A stretch of 64,000 bases of DNA from Deltaproteobacteria bacterium (GTDB lineage Bacteria; Desulfobacterota; Desulfobacteria; Desulfobacterales; JAFDCJ01): positions 1 to 64,000 of the forward strand of contig JAFDCJ010000435.1 of the NCBI GenBank assembly GCA_019312835.1. Direction: 5' to 3'. The stretch's first letter is position 1. Every line of letters begins with the position of its first letter. This document shows, in pieces, positions 1 through 9,062 of the stretch. The position numbers and the translations under genes are program-made. Under the pieces are notes generated by a model. The model worked only from the letters and a program-made list of their open reading frames with translations. It was not told the DNA's origin and searched no databases.

Positions 1-1125
1 ATTGAGGCCAACCTGACTTCTAAAAAATTAAACCTGCGTTCAATATTGGCGGAGGAAAAAGCCTCCGGGGGGGATCAAAAGCAAGCCCCCGGAGCAGGCG
101 CTCGAAAGGACAGGGTCTTTCCGAACCAGCCCTTTGACCTGAGTGCCCTGCAAAAAATAGATGTCAACATAAGCATTCATGTTGATCAAATTATTGGTCT
201 GATCTCCGCTATCGACAACCATAAGGCTGAAATAAACCTTCAAAACGGCCATCTCGTCGTCAAACCATTCACAGGGGATATCGGCGGCGGAAAGTTCTCC
301 GGAACAATAGACCTCGTCACCCAGGCAAACGGAGCCGGGTTAAAGACAAAGATAAGCGCTCAAGATATAAACCTGGGGGAAATGCTCAAGAAAATGGGCA
401 TTTCCGATGACATCGAGGGCGAACTGGAGCTGGACATCGACCTGGCGGGACAGGGAAATTCGGTGGCGGCCTTGATGGCCGGTCTCAATGGTCATTTCAT
501 CGCCAGCATGGGCAAGGGCGAACTGCCTATCCGGTATTTAAATCTATTGGGAGCCGACCTGAGCAGCAGCCTCCTGCAGATAGTGAACCCCAATGCAAAG
601 CAGACGGACCGCGCCCAAATTAACTGTGCCGTGTGTGATTTCAATATCACAAACGGTATGGCAACGGGCGATGCCATCATTATCGACGACCCCCAAAAAA
701 CCCTGATCAGCAGCGGTACCCTCAACCTTAAAACCGAAGCACTGGATTTTGGCATTGAGACCAAGCCCAAGGGGGGCGTCGGCGCCGAAGGGACCGGCAA
801 AATTAGCGTCAGTCTGAGTAATGTTACCAAACCGTTTAAGTTGAGCGGCACCCTTGCCAAGCCATCTATTGGCATCAGTGCGCTGCGCACCGCTTCGATC
901 GTCGGCCGGGTGCTGTTCTTGCCGGGCGGCATTCCCAGTCTTTTGGTTTCGGGATCACTTGGCGGTGAAAACCCCTGCGTTGAAGCGGTGAATAAGGCCA
1001 AAGAACAGGCTGCCAAGGGTAAAGCGACGTCCGGCGAGCAAACAACCCAAAGTGAAACCGGAACCAAAAAAAAAGACGGACTTGGCAGCAAGATAATGAA
1101 TTTATTTAAAAAATCTGACAATTAA
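1..1125 (+). CDS. AsmA family protein, C-terminal part (5' truncated by window edge)
   Basis: The reading frame is open from base 1 and ends with TAA at 1123-1125, so the start lies outside the window. The 374 visible residues show the repeated beta-strand pattern of the AsmA C-terminal region. There are short 'DLV/GxG' segments, a GDIGGGKFSG stretch typical of AsmA repeats, and a 'KPSIG' block near the end. AsmA-like proteins are large inner-membrane-anchored periplasmic proteins linked to envelope lipid or outer-membrane homeostasis. The tail (about residues 330-374) is polar, rich in Lys, Gln and Thr, and ends in a basic segment. Family assignment is firm; the exact role is not deducible. 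Confidence 0.8.
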   Translation: MEANLTSKKLNLRSILAEEKASGGDQKQAPGAGARKDRVFPNQPFDLSALQKIDVNISIHVDQIIGLISAIDNHKAEINLQNGHLVVKPFTGDIGGGKFSGTIDLVTQANGAGLKTKISAQDINLGEMLKKMGISDDIEGELELDIDLAGQGNSVAALMAGLNGHFIASMGKGELPIRYLNLLGADLSSSLLQIVNPNAKQTDRAQINCAVCDFNITNGMATGDAIIIDDPQKTLISSGTLNLKTEALDFGIETKPKGGVGAEGTGKISVSLSNVTKPFKLSGTLAKPSIGISALRTASIVGRVLFLPGGIPSLLVSGSLGGENPCVEAVNKAKEQAAKGKATSGEQTTQSETGTKKKDGLGSKIMNLFKKSDN

Positions 1126-1374
1126 ACCGCCAGCCCCTGTGGACCGCGCCGCGCTGGTTTGACTTGCACCGGCCCGGCGTTTCGCGTATAGTGAAAAGAA
1201 TCCGACGCTGAATATCGCCGACGGGTTGAAATGTTTCAGCCGGTAGGATCTGCCTTCCCTGGATAGGGGTCTATCTTTCGGTAGTATGCCGGGAGAATTC
1301 TCGATATATCCGTAATCATTAGCAAATAAACTTCATTTGACAACACCAAGCTTATTTTTGATGCGGGCGAGAAA

Positions 1375-1860
1375 ATGTCCAAAATCCAGACATATCTATC
1401 CGTATGCATGCTTTTTTTGCTGGTAGGCGGTTCGCTTGAAGCTGAGGCCCAGGAACGTTTCATCGACAACGGCGATGGCACCGTGACCGACACCCAACTG
1501 AATCTAATGTGGGCCCAAACGGATAATCAGGCCGATATTTTCTGGGAAAAGGCGCCCGCCTGGATAAAAACCGGTTTTGCCGATCAAATCGGGACCCGAT
1601 ACGATGATTGGCGCCTGCCGACGATCACCGAATTGGAAAGCCTCTACCTCGAATCCCCAGACTATGACGGTTATGACACGACCTGTGGCCACAGGGTAAA
1701 AATGGTACCTGAAATCAGGATCACCTGCATCCTGGTGTGGGCCTCCGACACCGCCCTGGGCATACCGCTGGCATTTAATTTTTACCTCGGCAACTTTTTC
1801 ACCGTTGATTTGACCGAGCAAAACGGCTGCCGGGTATTGCCCGTTCGAAGGATTTATTAG
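1375..1860 (+). CDS. DUF1566 (Lcl C-terminal domain) secreted protein
   Basis: This is a 161-residue protein with an N-terminal hydrophobic signal peptide (about residues 1-25, likely cleaved near AEA-Q). A DUF1566 domain follows. The diagnostic opening 'RFIDNGDGTVTDTQLNLMW' is at residues 28-46, and the middle 'DDWRLPTITELESL' and closing 'CRVLPVRR' blocks are present. Such domains occur in secreted or surface proteins of delta-proteobacteria; their biochemical function is unknown. It ends 3 bp before the downstream hydrolase, so the two are probably co-transcribed. ATG 1375 gives a complete signal peptide. Confidence 0.8.
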   Translation: MSKIQTYLSVCMLFLLVGGSLEAEAQERFIDNGDGTVTDTQLNLMWAQTDNQADIFWEKAPAWIKTGFADQIGTRYDDWRLPTITELESLYLESPDYDGYDTTCGHRVKMVPEIRITCILVWASDTALGIPLAFNFYLGNFFTVDLTEQNGCRVLPVRRIY

Positions 1861-1863
1861 AAC

Positions 1864-2700
1864 ATGACCGCTATTGCGAAACCCGACTATTCACTTCTGG
1901 ACCGGCCGGATGTTCTCCAGTTTCTGTTTCATCCGCGTCCGGAACTGCCCCTTTCCCCAATCCAGGCTGCCGATTCGGCCGACTCGACGCCGGCTAAAAG
2001 AGATATCCTGATTCCGGTGGAAGAAGACGTTGAGATTGGTGCCCGCTTTCACATGGCCGAACAATCCGGTGCCAATATCCTTTTTTTCCACGGCAATGGT
2101 GAGATCGTAGCGGACTATGACGAGTTGGGCCCCCTGTATCATCAGATGGGTGTCAATTTTATCGCCGTGGATTATCGCGGCTACGGCCGCTCAACGGGCC
2201 AGCCCACCGTCACCGCCATGATGCGGGACTGCCATGTGATCTTTGAATTTGTGCGAAAATGGCTCAAACAGAACCATTTTCCAGGTCCCATCATCCTGAT
2301 GGGCCGATCCCTCGGCAGCGCCTCCGTGCTTGAATTGGCTGCTGCCTGCCAGGATTCAACCGGCGGACTGATCGTCGAGAGCGGATTCGCCTACGCCGGC
2401 CCCCTGCTGCAACTGCTGGGAATCGATCTGGACGCCCTTGGATTCAAAGAGGAAAAGGGCTTTGGCAATATCGATAAAATTAAGATGTATCATAAACCTA
2501 CCCTGATCATTCACGCCGAATTTGACCATATCATTCCATTTTCAGACGGCGAGGCCCTGTATGCGGCCTGTCCGGCGGCGGATAAAGCCTTTTTGAAAAT
2601 CCCCGGGGCCAACCATAATGATATTTTCATGCGCGGCCTGCAGCCATACATGGCGGCGGTCAGCAATATGGTTGAACGGGTAAAAACAAATAGGCCATAG
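1864..2700 (+). CDS. alpha/beta hydrolase (YfhR/Bem46-like)
   Basis: This is a 278-residue alpha/beta hydrolase. The oxyanion-hole strand 'FFHGNGE' (about 75-81), the nucleophile elbow 'GRSLGS' (Ser near 150), an acid in 'HAEFDHIIPF' and the catalytic His in 'IPGANHNDI' occur in the canonical order. There is no signal peptide, so it is probably cytoplasmic. The substrate is unknown; relatives are annotated as serine esterases or peptidase-like hydrolases. It follows the DUF1566 gene by 3 bp, suggesting one transcript. Confidence 0.85.
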   Translation: MTAIAKPDYSLLDRPDVLQFLFHPRPELPLSPIQAADSADSTPAKRDILIPVEEDVEIGARFHMAEQSGANILFFHGNGEIVADYDELGPLYHQMGVNFIAVDYRGYGRSTGQPTVTAMMRDCHVIFEFVRKWLKQNHFPGPIILMGRSLGSASVLELAAACQDSTGGLIVESGFAYAGPLLQLLGIDLDALGFKEEKGFGNIDKIKMYHKPTLIIHAEFDHIIPFSDGEALYAACPAADKAFLKIPGANHNDIFMRGLQPYMAAVSNMVERVKTNRP

Positions 2701-2889
2701 CGGTCATCCGCCTTGAACGGTCGTCAATAGCCGCATCCCTGCAGGTCCTTACACCACCGACATCCACACCGATAATTCTCCGTAAGAATTCATTTTTCCT
2801 TAAGTTTTTGATCACCCGGGTCGATAATATTTAAAAAATGGCTTGCAGATTCATCGGCCGGCAAATCCAGCTAAATTAAAAACATCATT

Positions 2890-4113
2890 ATGGTTGCCGT
2901 ACAGACAGACAAATTAAAACCCGGAAAAATTTTAGCCGCGGAGGTACGCGATATCAACGGCCGCCTGCTGCTGGCCAAGGGCAGTGAAATTGGCCAGAAT
3001 CATATCCGGATTTTTAAGATCTGGGGGGTTTCCGAGGTCACCATCGAAGGCCCGGCCCGCAGCGGCGATAAACTGGATCCGGAACTTAATCCGGAGGTAT
3101 TTGAACAGGTAACCCAGACCGCTAAAAACACCTTCCGGCACACCGATCTGGAGCATCCGCTTGTCAAAAAAATATTTGATTTAGCGGTTCGATTCAGATG
3201 CGAAAATAATCTGATAGATACGGAAATCCAGGTAAATATCGAGGCGCCTGAAACCGAAGCCGGAAATCACCTGCCGGATTTCAGAGAAAGGCTGGGTAAA
3301 CGAAAAATTGTCCTGCCGGAGATTCCGTCTGTCGTGTTCGAGTTAAATGAGGTGATCGCCAATCCCATGTCATCGGCCGATCACATCGCCCAGGTGGTGA
3401 ATCGAAGCCCGAGTCTTACAGCCCTGCTGTTGAAGATTGTGAACTCTTCATTTTACGGGTTTCCATCCAAAATCGATAAAGTGTCCCACGCGGTGACCTT
3501 GATCGGTACCCGGGAGATTTCCGGACTGGCCCTGGGCATCAGCATTCTCTCGATTTTTAAGAACATCCCCAAAGAAATGATCGATATGTATTCATTTCTC
3601 AAGCATAGTTTGGCATGCGGTATCCTATCCAGAATACTGGCTGCTCAAAAGAATTTCGGCCACACGGAGCAGTTATTCGTATCCGGTCTGCTGCATGACC
3701 TGGGCCGCTTGATACTGTATTTATATTTTACCGAGGAATCGCTCAACATTTTGAGTCACGCACGAAAAAACCATAACCTATTGTACCAGGAAGAACAGGA
3801 CTATTTGGGCGCCGACCATGCCCTGGTGGGCAAGGAGCTAATGGAGCAATGGAAGCTGCCCCTGATACTTGAAAACAACGTTTTGTACCACCACAAGCCG
3901 TCAGAGGCCCAGCAGACCATTCCGGCGACCATCGTTCACCTGGCCGACATTATCGTCAACAGTCTGGGCATTGGAAGCAGCGGAGAAAAGTTTGTGCCCC
4001 CCCTTGACACAAAAGCGTGGGAAAGTCTGGAATTGCCGCTGAGCAATTTTGATAATGTCATCGGGCAGGCAATGCATCAGTTTTACTCATTGGAATCAAT
4101 ACTGCAATTATAA
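2890..4113 (+). CDS. HDOD domain protein
   Basis: This 407-residue protein has an N-terminal segment of about 130 residues, including 'LLAKGSEIGQNHIRIFKIWG', which resembles the short domain often placed before HDOD. An HDOD domain covers about residues 140-340. The signature 'LPEIPSVVFELNEVIANP', 'SPSLTALLLKIVNSSFYG' and 'VSGLLHDLGRLILY' are visible. HDOD proteins are signalling outputs related to HD hydrolases that often lack catalysis; here an HD pair (HDLGR) is kept. The stop is 7 bp before the hybrid histidine kinase, so the pair is probably one signalling operon. No clear Shine-Dalgarno precedes ATG 2890. Confidence 0.88.
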   Translation: MVAVQTDKLKPGKILAAEVRDINGRLLLAKGSEIGQNHIRIFKIWGVSEVTIEGPARSGDKLDPELNPEVFEQVTQTAKNTFRHTDLEHPLVKKIFDLAVRFRCENNLIDTEIQVNIEAPETEAGNHLPDFRERLGKRKIVLPEIPSVVFELNEVIANPMSSADHIAQVVNRSPSLTALLLKIVNSSFYGFPSKIDKVSHAVTLIGTREISGLALGISILSIFKNIPKEMIDMYSFLKHSLACGILSRILAAQKNFGHTEQLFVSGLLHDLGRLILYLYFTEESLNILSHARKNHNLLYQEEQDYLGADHALVGKELMEQWKLPLILENNVLYHHKPSEAQQTIPATIVHLADIIVNSLGIGSSGEKFVPPLDTKAWESLELPLSNFDNVIGQAMHQFYSLESILQL

Positions 4114-4120
4114 CACAACG

Positions 4121-5896
4121 ATGAACAAGAAATTAAATATGAACCCGGAAAGCCTTCTGGCGCGCATTGAGTATCTCGAAGAAAACAGGCGGCTGATTCA
4201 AAATGCGCTGGAGATGGCCCTGTCCCTGGGGGATTTTCAAAAGAATATCAACAAGGGATACAAACCGGAAAACATCCTGCGAGAAGCCGAAAAACGGATC
4301 CAATATTTGATCCCATTTGAAGCCAATGCCTTTTATCTCGTCGATCAGGAAAAATCCGACTTTGTCTTATCCGTCTGTGAGCCCTCTGAAAAGATCCAAT
4401 TCATTGAAGATCAGGTCAGCTACCTGATCGACAAGGGCTTCTTTGCATGGGCCATTCGTGAAAGACGGGGGGTGACGATTTCATCCCACGATCATTCCAA
4501 GCAGCTGATGCTGCACGTCATCGCCACCTATTCGCGCATCCGGGGCATGTTTGTGGGTGTCCTGCCGGATCAAAAGAATATTCTCCCCGACAAATCCATG
4601 ACGGTGCTGTCGATCATTATGCTCAATACCGCCAATGCTCTGGAAAGCCTGGAGTTTTATCAATTGTTGCGCAACCAGAACAGCAATCTGGAAAGAATGG
4701 TCGAAGAAAGGACCAGGGCCCTGGCCGACTCTGAAAAACAGCTTCAGCAGGTAATGAAATTACAGGCCATCGGCACGCTGGCGGGCGGTATCGCCCACGA
4801 TTTTAACAACATTCTCTTCCCGATCGTCGGCTACACAGAGCTGACCATGGACGATATCCCCAAAGACAGCCAGGCCCGGCAAAATCTGGAAGAAATTCTC
4901 AAGGCCACCAAGCGCGCCAAGGAACTGGTCCAGCAGATCCTTACCTTTAGCCGTCAAAACTGTCAGGAGCGCAAACCGCTGAAGGTGCAACACCTTATCA
5001 AAGAGGCCTTGAAGCTGCTGCGGGCAACAATTCCGTCGTCCATCGAAATCGAATGCGAAATAGACGAAGCCTGCGGACCCATCAAGGGTGATCCCACTCA
5101 AGTCCACCAAATCATCATGAATCTGTGCACCAATGCCTATCACGCCATGCAGGAGACCGGCGGAAAGCTGGGGGTGAGCCTGAAGGAGATAAACATCAGC
5201 TACGAGCAATCCCTTAAAATGGTGGGCATGAAAGACGGCAAACATATCGAGCTGGTGGTAAAGGACACCGGCCACGGCATGGAACCGCAGGTTATGGAGC
5301 GTATCTTTGAGCCCTATTACACCACCAAGGAACAGGGGAAAGGTACGGGGCTGGGACTATCGGTGATTCATGGCATCGTCAAAAATCACGGTGGGGATAT
5401 AACCGTATCCAGTCAGTCGGGCAAGGGATCCTCGTTTAAGGTTTATTTGCCCATTATCGACGAAATTGAAGAGGAAATCCAGACGGATGAACCCTCGAAA
5501 GAAATCAACGGCCAGGAACGCATCCTGCTGATTGATGATGAGCAGCAGATCATTGATATCGAACAGCAGATTTTGGAGCGTCTCGGATATAAGGTAACAT
5601 CCAAAACCGACAGCGAAGAAGCCCTGGAGGAATTTGCCACCCAGCCCGATCGGTTTGATCTGGTCATTACGGATATGACCATGCCGAAAATGACCGGAGA
5701 TCAACTGGCACAGCGGATGATGGAAATCAAGCCCCAGATCCCGGTCATCTTGTGCACCGGATTTAATGAGGCCATTACAGAGGAAAAAGCATTGGCCATG
5801 GGAATCGACAAGTTTGTCATGAAACCGGTTGTCAAGGACGAGCTGGCCACCACCATCCGCAGTGTGCTGGACAACCGATCTGCCCTGCCGAATTAG
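4121..5896 (+). CDS. hybrid sensor histidine kinase/response regulator
   Basis: This is a 591-residue soluble hybrid kinase with no membrane segment. Its order is an N-terminal coiled coil, a GAF-like sensory region (about 50-190), a helical linker, a HisKA domain with phospho-acceptor His226 in 'GGIAHDFNN', and an HATPase domain. The HATPase shows N box 'MNLCTNAYHAM', 'DTGHGME' and 'GKGTGLGLS'. A C-terminal receiver follows with phospho-acceptor Asp518 in 'VITDMTMP' and 'MKP' near the end. The start ATG 4121 lies 7 bp after the HDOD stop; an in-frame upstream ATG (4049) would overlap that gene and was not used. The HisKA-to-receiver fusion suggests a phosphorelay, with the HDOD protein a plausible output. 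Confidence 0.9.
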   Translation: MNKKLNMNPESLLARIEYLEENRRLIQNALEMALSLGDFQKNINKGYKPENILREAEKRIQYLIPFEANAFYLVDQEKSDFVLSVCEPSEKIQFIEDQVSYLIDKGFFAWAIRERRGVTISSHDHSKQLMLHVIATYSRIRGMFVGVLPDQKNILPDKSMTVLSIIMLNTANALESLEFYQLLRNQNSNLERMVEERTRALADSEKQLQQVMKLQAIGTLAGGIAHDFNNILFPIVGYTELTMDDIPKDSQARQNLEEILKATKRAKELVQQILTFSRQNCQERKPLKVQHLIKEALKLLRATIPSSIEIECEIDEACGPIKGDPTQVHQIIMNLCTNAYHAMQETGGKLGVSLKEINISYEQSLKMVGMKDGKHIELVVKDTGHGMEPQVMERIFEPYYTTKEQGKGTGLGLSVIHGIVKNHGGDITVSSQSGKGSSFKVYLPIIDEIEEEIQTDEPSKEINGQERILLIDDEQQIIDIEQQILERLGYKVTSKTDSEEALEEFATQPDRFDLVITDMTMPKMTGDQLAQRMMEIKPQIPVILCTGFNEAITEEKALAMGIDKFVMKPVVKDELATTIRSVLDNRSALPN

Positions 5897-5973
5897 ATAC
5901 CTTCCTGAAAACACATTCCGTCAGCGTCTTTGCGCCATAAGGCTTGGTTGGGTTCGTTGTGCAGAACAAAACT

Positions 5974-6240
5974 GAACATCGAACGTCCAACATCGAAGGT
6001 CGATTGAGAAGAGAAATGATAAGGCAGGGTTATTGTCTTTGAAACCATGCCGCCGGCTGAGGGGACGGGATCGGGGTAAATGCCAATATCACGGTTTTGC
6101 CCGCCAGAGATTGAGTGAATATAATTAGGAGAGCGATATCAGGCGCAAACACCAGAACGGCTGATAAGAGGGTTCGGGGTATTTAAAGTTCGCCATCTTT
6201 GTCAATCGAAGTTGAAGGTTCGATGTTGGATGTTGGATGT
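5974..6240. repeat. word-repeat element with inverted arms (CATCGAAC/CCAACATCGAA word)
   Basis: The left arm (5974-6010) repeats ACATCGAAC / CCAACATCGAAGG / TCGATTGA. The right arm (6202-6240) is the reverse complement of the same words (TCAATCGAAG, GGTTCGATGTTGGATGTTGG). About 190 bp lie between. The right arm sits inside the 3' end of the small minus-strand gene at 6183-6425 and codes for its last residues. Pairing of the arms is visible by eye; the function is unknown. Confidence 0.75.
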
Positions 6241-6425
6241 GCATTTTCTTTGGCCTCATCCATGGATTCAGTCAGCTGGTCGAACAGACATGCGACCGGA
6301 TCGGCAAATTTTCTGACCACCGACATCGCCTTGGATTGCGCGCTGCGGTATCCGGCGCGGTATGCAAAGGCATATACAAGGGTCACCAGGGTGAGTTGCG
6401 ACAACACAAACAAAAGAGGTTTCAT
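6183..6425 (-). CDS. small single-pass membrane protein, unknown function
   Basis: This is an 80-residue protein. One hydrophobic segment at the N-terminus (about 3-20) is followed by the basic 'YRAGYRSAQSK' and a polar tail. The start at 6425 is chosen because a good Shine-Dalgarno (AAAGGAG) lies about 9 bases upstream; a longer in-frame extension to 6542 has no such support. The last 20 or so residues are encoded by the right arm of an intergenic word repeat, so the C-terminus may have been acquired by stop-codon read-in. It is divergent from the small gene at 6525. I do not recognise the family. Confidence 0.55.
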   Translation of the reverse strand: MKPLLFVLSQLTLVTLVYAFAYRAGYRSAQSKAMSVVRKFADPVACLFDQLTESMDEAKENAHPTSNIEPSTSIDKDGEL

Positions 6426-6524
6426 GAATGATTCTCCTTTATTTTTTTTTATCAGTAATATAGTTTCGGCATTAAAGATGGATAACTTTAGAAATGGTAC
6501 TAAAACCAGTTCGGAAGGAACCGC

Positions 6525-6782
6525 ATGCCATTGCATACACATAATTTTGTTGAAACCTACGAGGGGCTGGTCGGGTATGGATTCGATCGGGAAACCGACG
6601 AGAACACCGTCAGGTATTATTTACAGAAATTTTCAGATGACGCGTTCATGGCGATGATGACCCGGAGAATGACAGACGGGGAGCTTGGGGAGCTGTTCGA
6701 TCTGATCAACCGCCTCTTGAAAATCCATTTAACCCAGGCCGAGTACCACAGGCTGTTTCTGAAGGACAACCGAGAAGGTTAA
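6525..6782 (+). CDS. small conserved cytoplasmic protein, unknown function
   Basis: This 85-residue acidic, soluble protein starts with 'MPLHTHNFVETYEGLVGYGF' and has two amphipathic helices. A Shine-Dalgarno GGAAGG lies 6-7 bases before ATG 6525. No signal peptide or membrane segment is seen. The composition and codon use look coding, and a well-placed ribosome site supports it as a real gene. I recall similar short 'cytoplasmic protein' entries in delta-proteobacteria but cannot name a function. Confidence 0.65.
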   Translation: MPLHTHNFVETYEGLVGYGFDRETDENTVRYYLQKFSDDAFMAMMTRRMTDGELGELFDLINRLLKIHLTQAEYHRLFLKDNREG

Positions 6783-6839
6783 TGCTTGCCGCTTGCAACC
6801 TGTCACGGTTGTTTTCTAGTTGGCATCTCTGGTTAAGCA

Positions 6840-6922
6840 GGTTGATTAGTTGATTGAGTTAATTAATTGATTAAGTTCACCGCGAATCTGATTAGACTGA
6901 GTTTTCAACTTAATCAACTGAA
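6840..6922. repeat. word-repeat element with inverted arms (GTTGATTGAGTT word)
   Basis: The left arm (6840-6878) is a string of GTTGATTAG, TTGATTGAG, TTAATTAATTGATTAAGTT words. The right arm (6905-6922) reads CAACTTAATCAACTGAAC, the reverse complement of the word. A 26-bp spacer separates them, so RNA from this gap could fold into an imperfect hairpin. It sits between the 85-residue gene and the M29 aminopeptidase. The same word is used at 11684-11900 and 24858-24978. Confidence 0.75.
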
Positions 6923-7004
6923 CAGCCATTAGATAGGCCATTAGCACGACCCACTTGAATATTATCCGCAGACAAATAACCGGAAAGTGAAGGGAATATA
7001 AAGG

Positions 7005-8204
7005 ATGTTCACCAGCAAACAACTTGAACGCTATGCAGATGTATTGTGGTGGGGGCTGTCCACCGCCCGGTCGTCACCCTTTAAAAAAGAAGATATCATT
7101 CTGATTCGCTATCATCGACCGGCCATCCAGCTGGCTGAGATCTTATATGGCCGGTTGCTCGCTGCAGGTTATCACCCCGTCCAGCGCATGAGCCCGACCA
7201 CCCGGATGGAGAGGCAATTTTACCAGCTCTCCAACAATCGTCAGCTGGTCTTTTTACCTCCCGGAGAAAGAGAACTGATGTCACAGCTGAATGGAAGCAT
7301 TTTTTTGTATGCACCGGAATCCATCACCCACCTGCAGGATGTCGATCCCGATAAAATCGGTAAAACCGCCGTGGCGCAGAAATCTTTGCGTGATATCCTC
7401 AATCGGCGGGAATCTAACGGCACGCTCAGCTGGACGTTGTGCGTGTTTCCCACGGCCGAGCTGGCCGCCCAGGCCGGCCTTTCGACGGAAGACTATACCC
7501 GGCAAGTCATCAAAGCCTGCTTTTTGAACAAAACCGCCCCGGTGGCGGAATGGAGGCGCGTTCATGAAAATGCGCAAGCCATTAAAAAATGGTTAAACGC
7601 TTTGGAAGTTGCCTACTACCATGTCGAGTCCAAAAACATCGACCTCCACGTGACACCCGGGCAAAAGCGACAGTGGATCGGAATATCCGGGCGTAACATT
7701 CCCAGTTTTGAAATTTTTCTTTCACCGGACTGGCGGGGTGTCAGAGGGACATACTACGCGGATCAGCCTTCTTATCGAAGCGGCAACCGTGTCGAGGGCG
7801 TTCGCCTGGAATTCAAAAACGGCCGGGCAACTGGCGTCACAGCGGATAAGGGCGCGCGTTTTGTCCAAAAGCAGCTGAAAATCGATAAAGGGGCGGCCCA
7901 GCTGGGGGAATTCTCGTTGACGGACAAACGATTTTCCCGGATTGATCGTTTTATGGCCAACACCCTGTATGATGAAAACTTTGGCGGCAAAAACGGCAAC
8001 TGCCATATCGCGTTAGGTTCTTCTTATGCCAACACCTATGCCGGGAACAGACAAAAATTAACAGCGGCCCGCAAACGTGATCTTGGATTTAATGAATCGG
8101 CCCTTCACTGGGATCTGGTGAATACAGAGAAAAAACGCGTTAGCGCACATTTAAAATCCGGCCGGACCATCACCATCTATGAAAACGGCTGTTTTATGGA
8201 ATAA
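7005..8204 (+). CDS. M29-family aminopeptidase (thermophilic metalloprotease-like)
   Basis: This 399-residue protein matches the M29 aminopeptidase layout. An N-terminal Rossmann-like half of about 190 residues precedes a metal-binding half. Candidate metal ligands appear in order: Glu in 'PSFEIFLSPD', Glu in 'LGEFSL', His in 'HIALGSSY', and His/Asp in 'LHWDLV'. Members cleave N-terminal residues from peptides using two metal ions in the cytoplasm. The start ATG 7005 has a weak AAAGGA-like site just before it. A strong stem-loop terminator follows at 8256-8288. Confidence 0.85.
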   Translation: MFTSKQLERYADVLWWGLSTARSSPFKKEDIILIRYHRPAIQLAEILYGRLLAAGYHPVQRMSPTTRMERQFYQLSNNRQLVFLPPGERELMSQLNGSIFLYAPESITHLQDVDPDKIGKTAVAQKSLRDILNRRESNGTLSWTLCVFPTAELAAQAGLSTEDYTRQVIKACFLNKTAPVAEWRRVHENAQAIKKWLNALEVAYYHVESKNIDLHVTPGQKRQWIGISGRNIPSFEIFLSPDWRGVRGTYYADQPSYRSGNRVEGVRLEFKNGRATGVTADKGARFVQKQLKIDKGAAQLGEFSLTDKRFSRIDRFMANTLYDENFGGKNGNCHIALGSSYANTYAGNRQKLTAARKRDLGFNESALHWDLVNTEKKRVSAHLKSGRTITIYENGCFME

Positions 8205-8255
8205 GGCCATCGTCCGGCGTGAAAGATTCGAGGAATGGTCAGGATGGCCGATGAG

Positions 8256-8288
8256 AAAAGCGCCAGGCTGGGTAAGCTTGGCGCTTTT
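8256..8288. terminator. bidirectional intrinsic terminator
   Basis: AGCGCCA and TGGCGCT form a perfect stem around a G-rich loop, with an A run on the left and a T run on the right. It lies between the convergent M29 aminopeptidase gene and the receiver gene, so it can end transcripts from both sides. Confidence 0.85.
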
Positions 8289-8369
8289 GTGTTTAACATC
8301 TTAGGTTAATTTGGAATATTTGCCGCTATCACCGCTGGAGCCGGCTGGCAGTCTGATGGATGCACGCTC

Positions 8370-8741
8370 TCAGGCTCCCACCGCTGCCCGGGGAGGGACC
8401 GGTACCAGCGATCCGATGGATTCAACCAGTTTATTTAGCGCAAACGGTTTGGCCAGAACCATATCAAACGCATTGTTCTCCATCTGCCACGGGGTTCCGG
8501 ATATCGCTATTACAGGAACGGATTGCTTTTCAGATTTGCGGATATGGTTGACCACGCCGTTGCCGTCAATGCCGGGCATGCGAATGTCGGTGATCACGAT
8601 ATCGAAACTGCCGTGATCGAATTTACGGATGCCTTCCTGGCCGTCGGCGGCGGTTTCTACCTGGTGACCGAATTTGGTCAGCGCCTGATATATGATCTGT
8701 AAAATACCCTTTTCATCGTCAATAACCAGGACTGTGGACAT
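8370..8741 (-). CDS. stand-alone receiver (CheY-like response regulator)
   Basis: This is a 123-residue single receiver domain. It has the acidic pocket 'VIDDEKG', phospho-acceptor Asp in 'VITDIRMPG', Ser in 'AISGTP' and Lys in 'LAKPF'. There is no output domain, so it probably acts by protein contact or in a phosphorelay. The start 8741 has a GGAG site 7-8 bases upstream; a six-residue longer start at 8759 is less likely. No kinase is adjacent; the hybrid kinase at 4121 is a possible but unproven partner. A C-terminal Pro/Ala-rich tail of about 10 residues is present. Confidence 0.88.
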   Translation of the reverse strand: MSTVLVIDDEKGILQIIYQALTKFGHQVETAADGQEGIRKFDHGSFDIVITDIRMPGIDGNGVVNHIRKSEKQSVPVIAISGTPWQMENNAFDMVLAKPFALNKLVESIGSLVPVPPRAAVGA

Positions 8742-8818
8742 GGCGTTTCTCCCAATCAAGCAGGTCTATTCAGTAGGTTTATACTCATCTATCCTATCCC
8801 ATTGTTCCGGCAATGTCA

Positions 8819-8866
8819 ACTATATATTGTATATGTTAAGTAGCCGAGCCACTATATACAGTATAC
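8819..8866. promoter_or_regulatory. pair of direct repeats, possible operator
   Basis: ACTATATATTGTATAT (8819-8834) and ACTATATACAGTATAC (8851-8866) match at 12 of 16 positions. They are spaced 32 bp start to start, close to three helical turns. Each copy is near-palindromic (TATA..TATA). They lie about 80-125 bp upstream of the receiver gene start, where a dimeric regulator could bind. This is inference from sequence only. Confidence 0.35.
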
Positions 8867-9062
8867 CCATCCGTTTCGACGAGATTGGCGACGCTCTGTT
8901 TCGGCTCTCCGACCAAAGGGTGCCCCCTAGCCGGAAGACGGTATGTTAAATTGGGAGGTTGTGAACATTCACGACGAGCAAGAATGCTCAGGGGGTTTTA
9001 TAGAAAACCATGCCGGGGTGTCAAACCGAGTTATCAGAGATTTTCGATTCAAAGGGAAAAAG

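Noticed and set aside
1126-1374. Possible riboswitch or promoter in the gap before the DUF1566 gene
   Set aside because: A TTGACA at about 1338 has no acceptable -10, and no c-di-GMP riboswitch core was visible.
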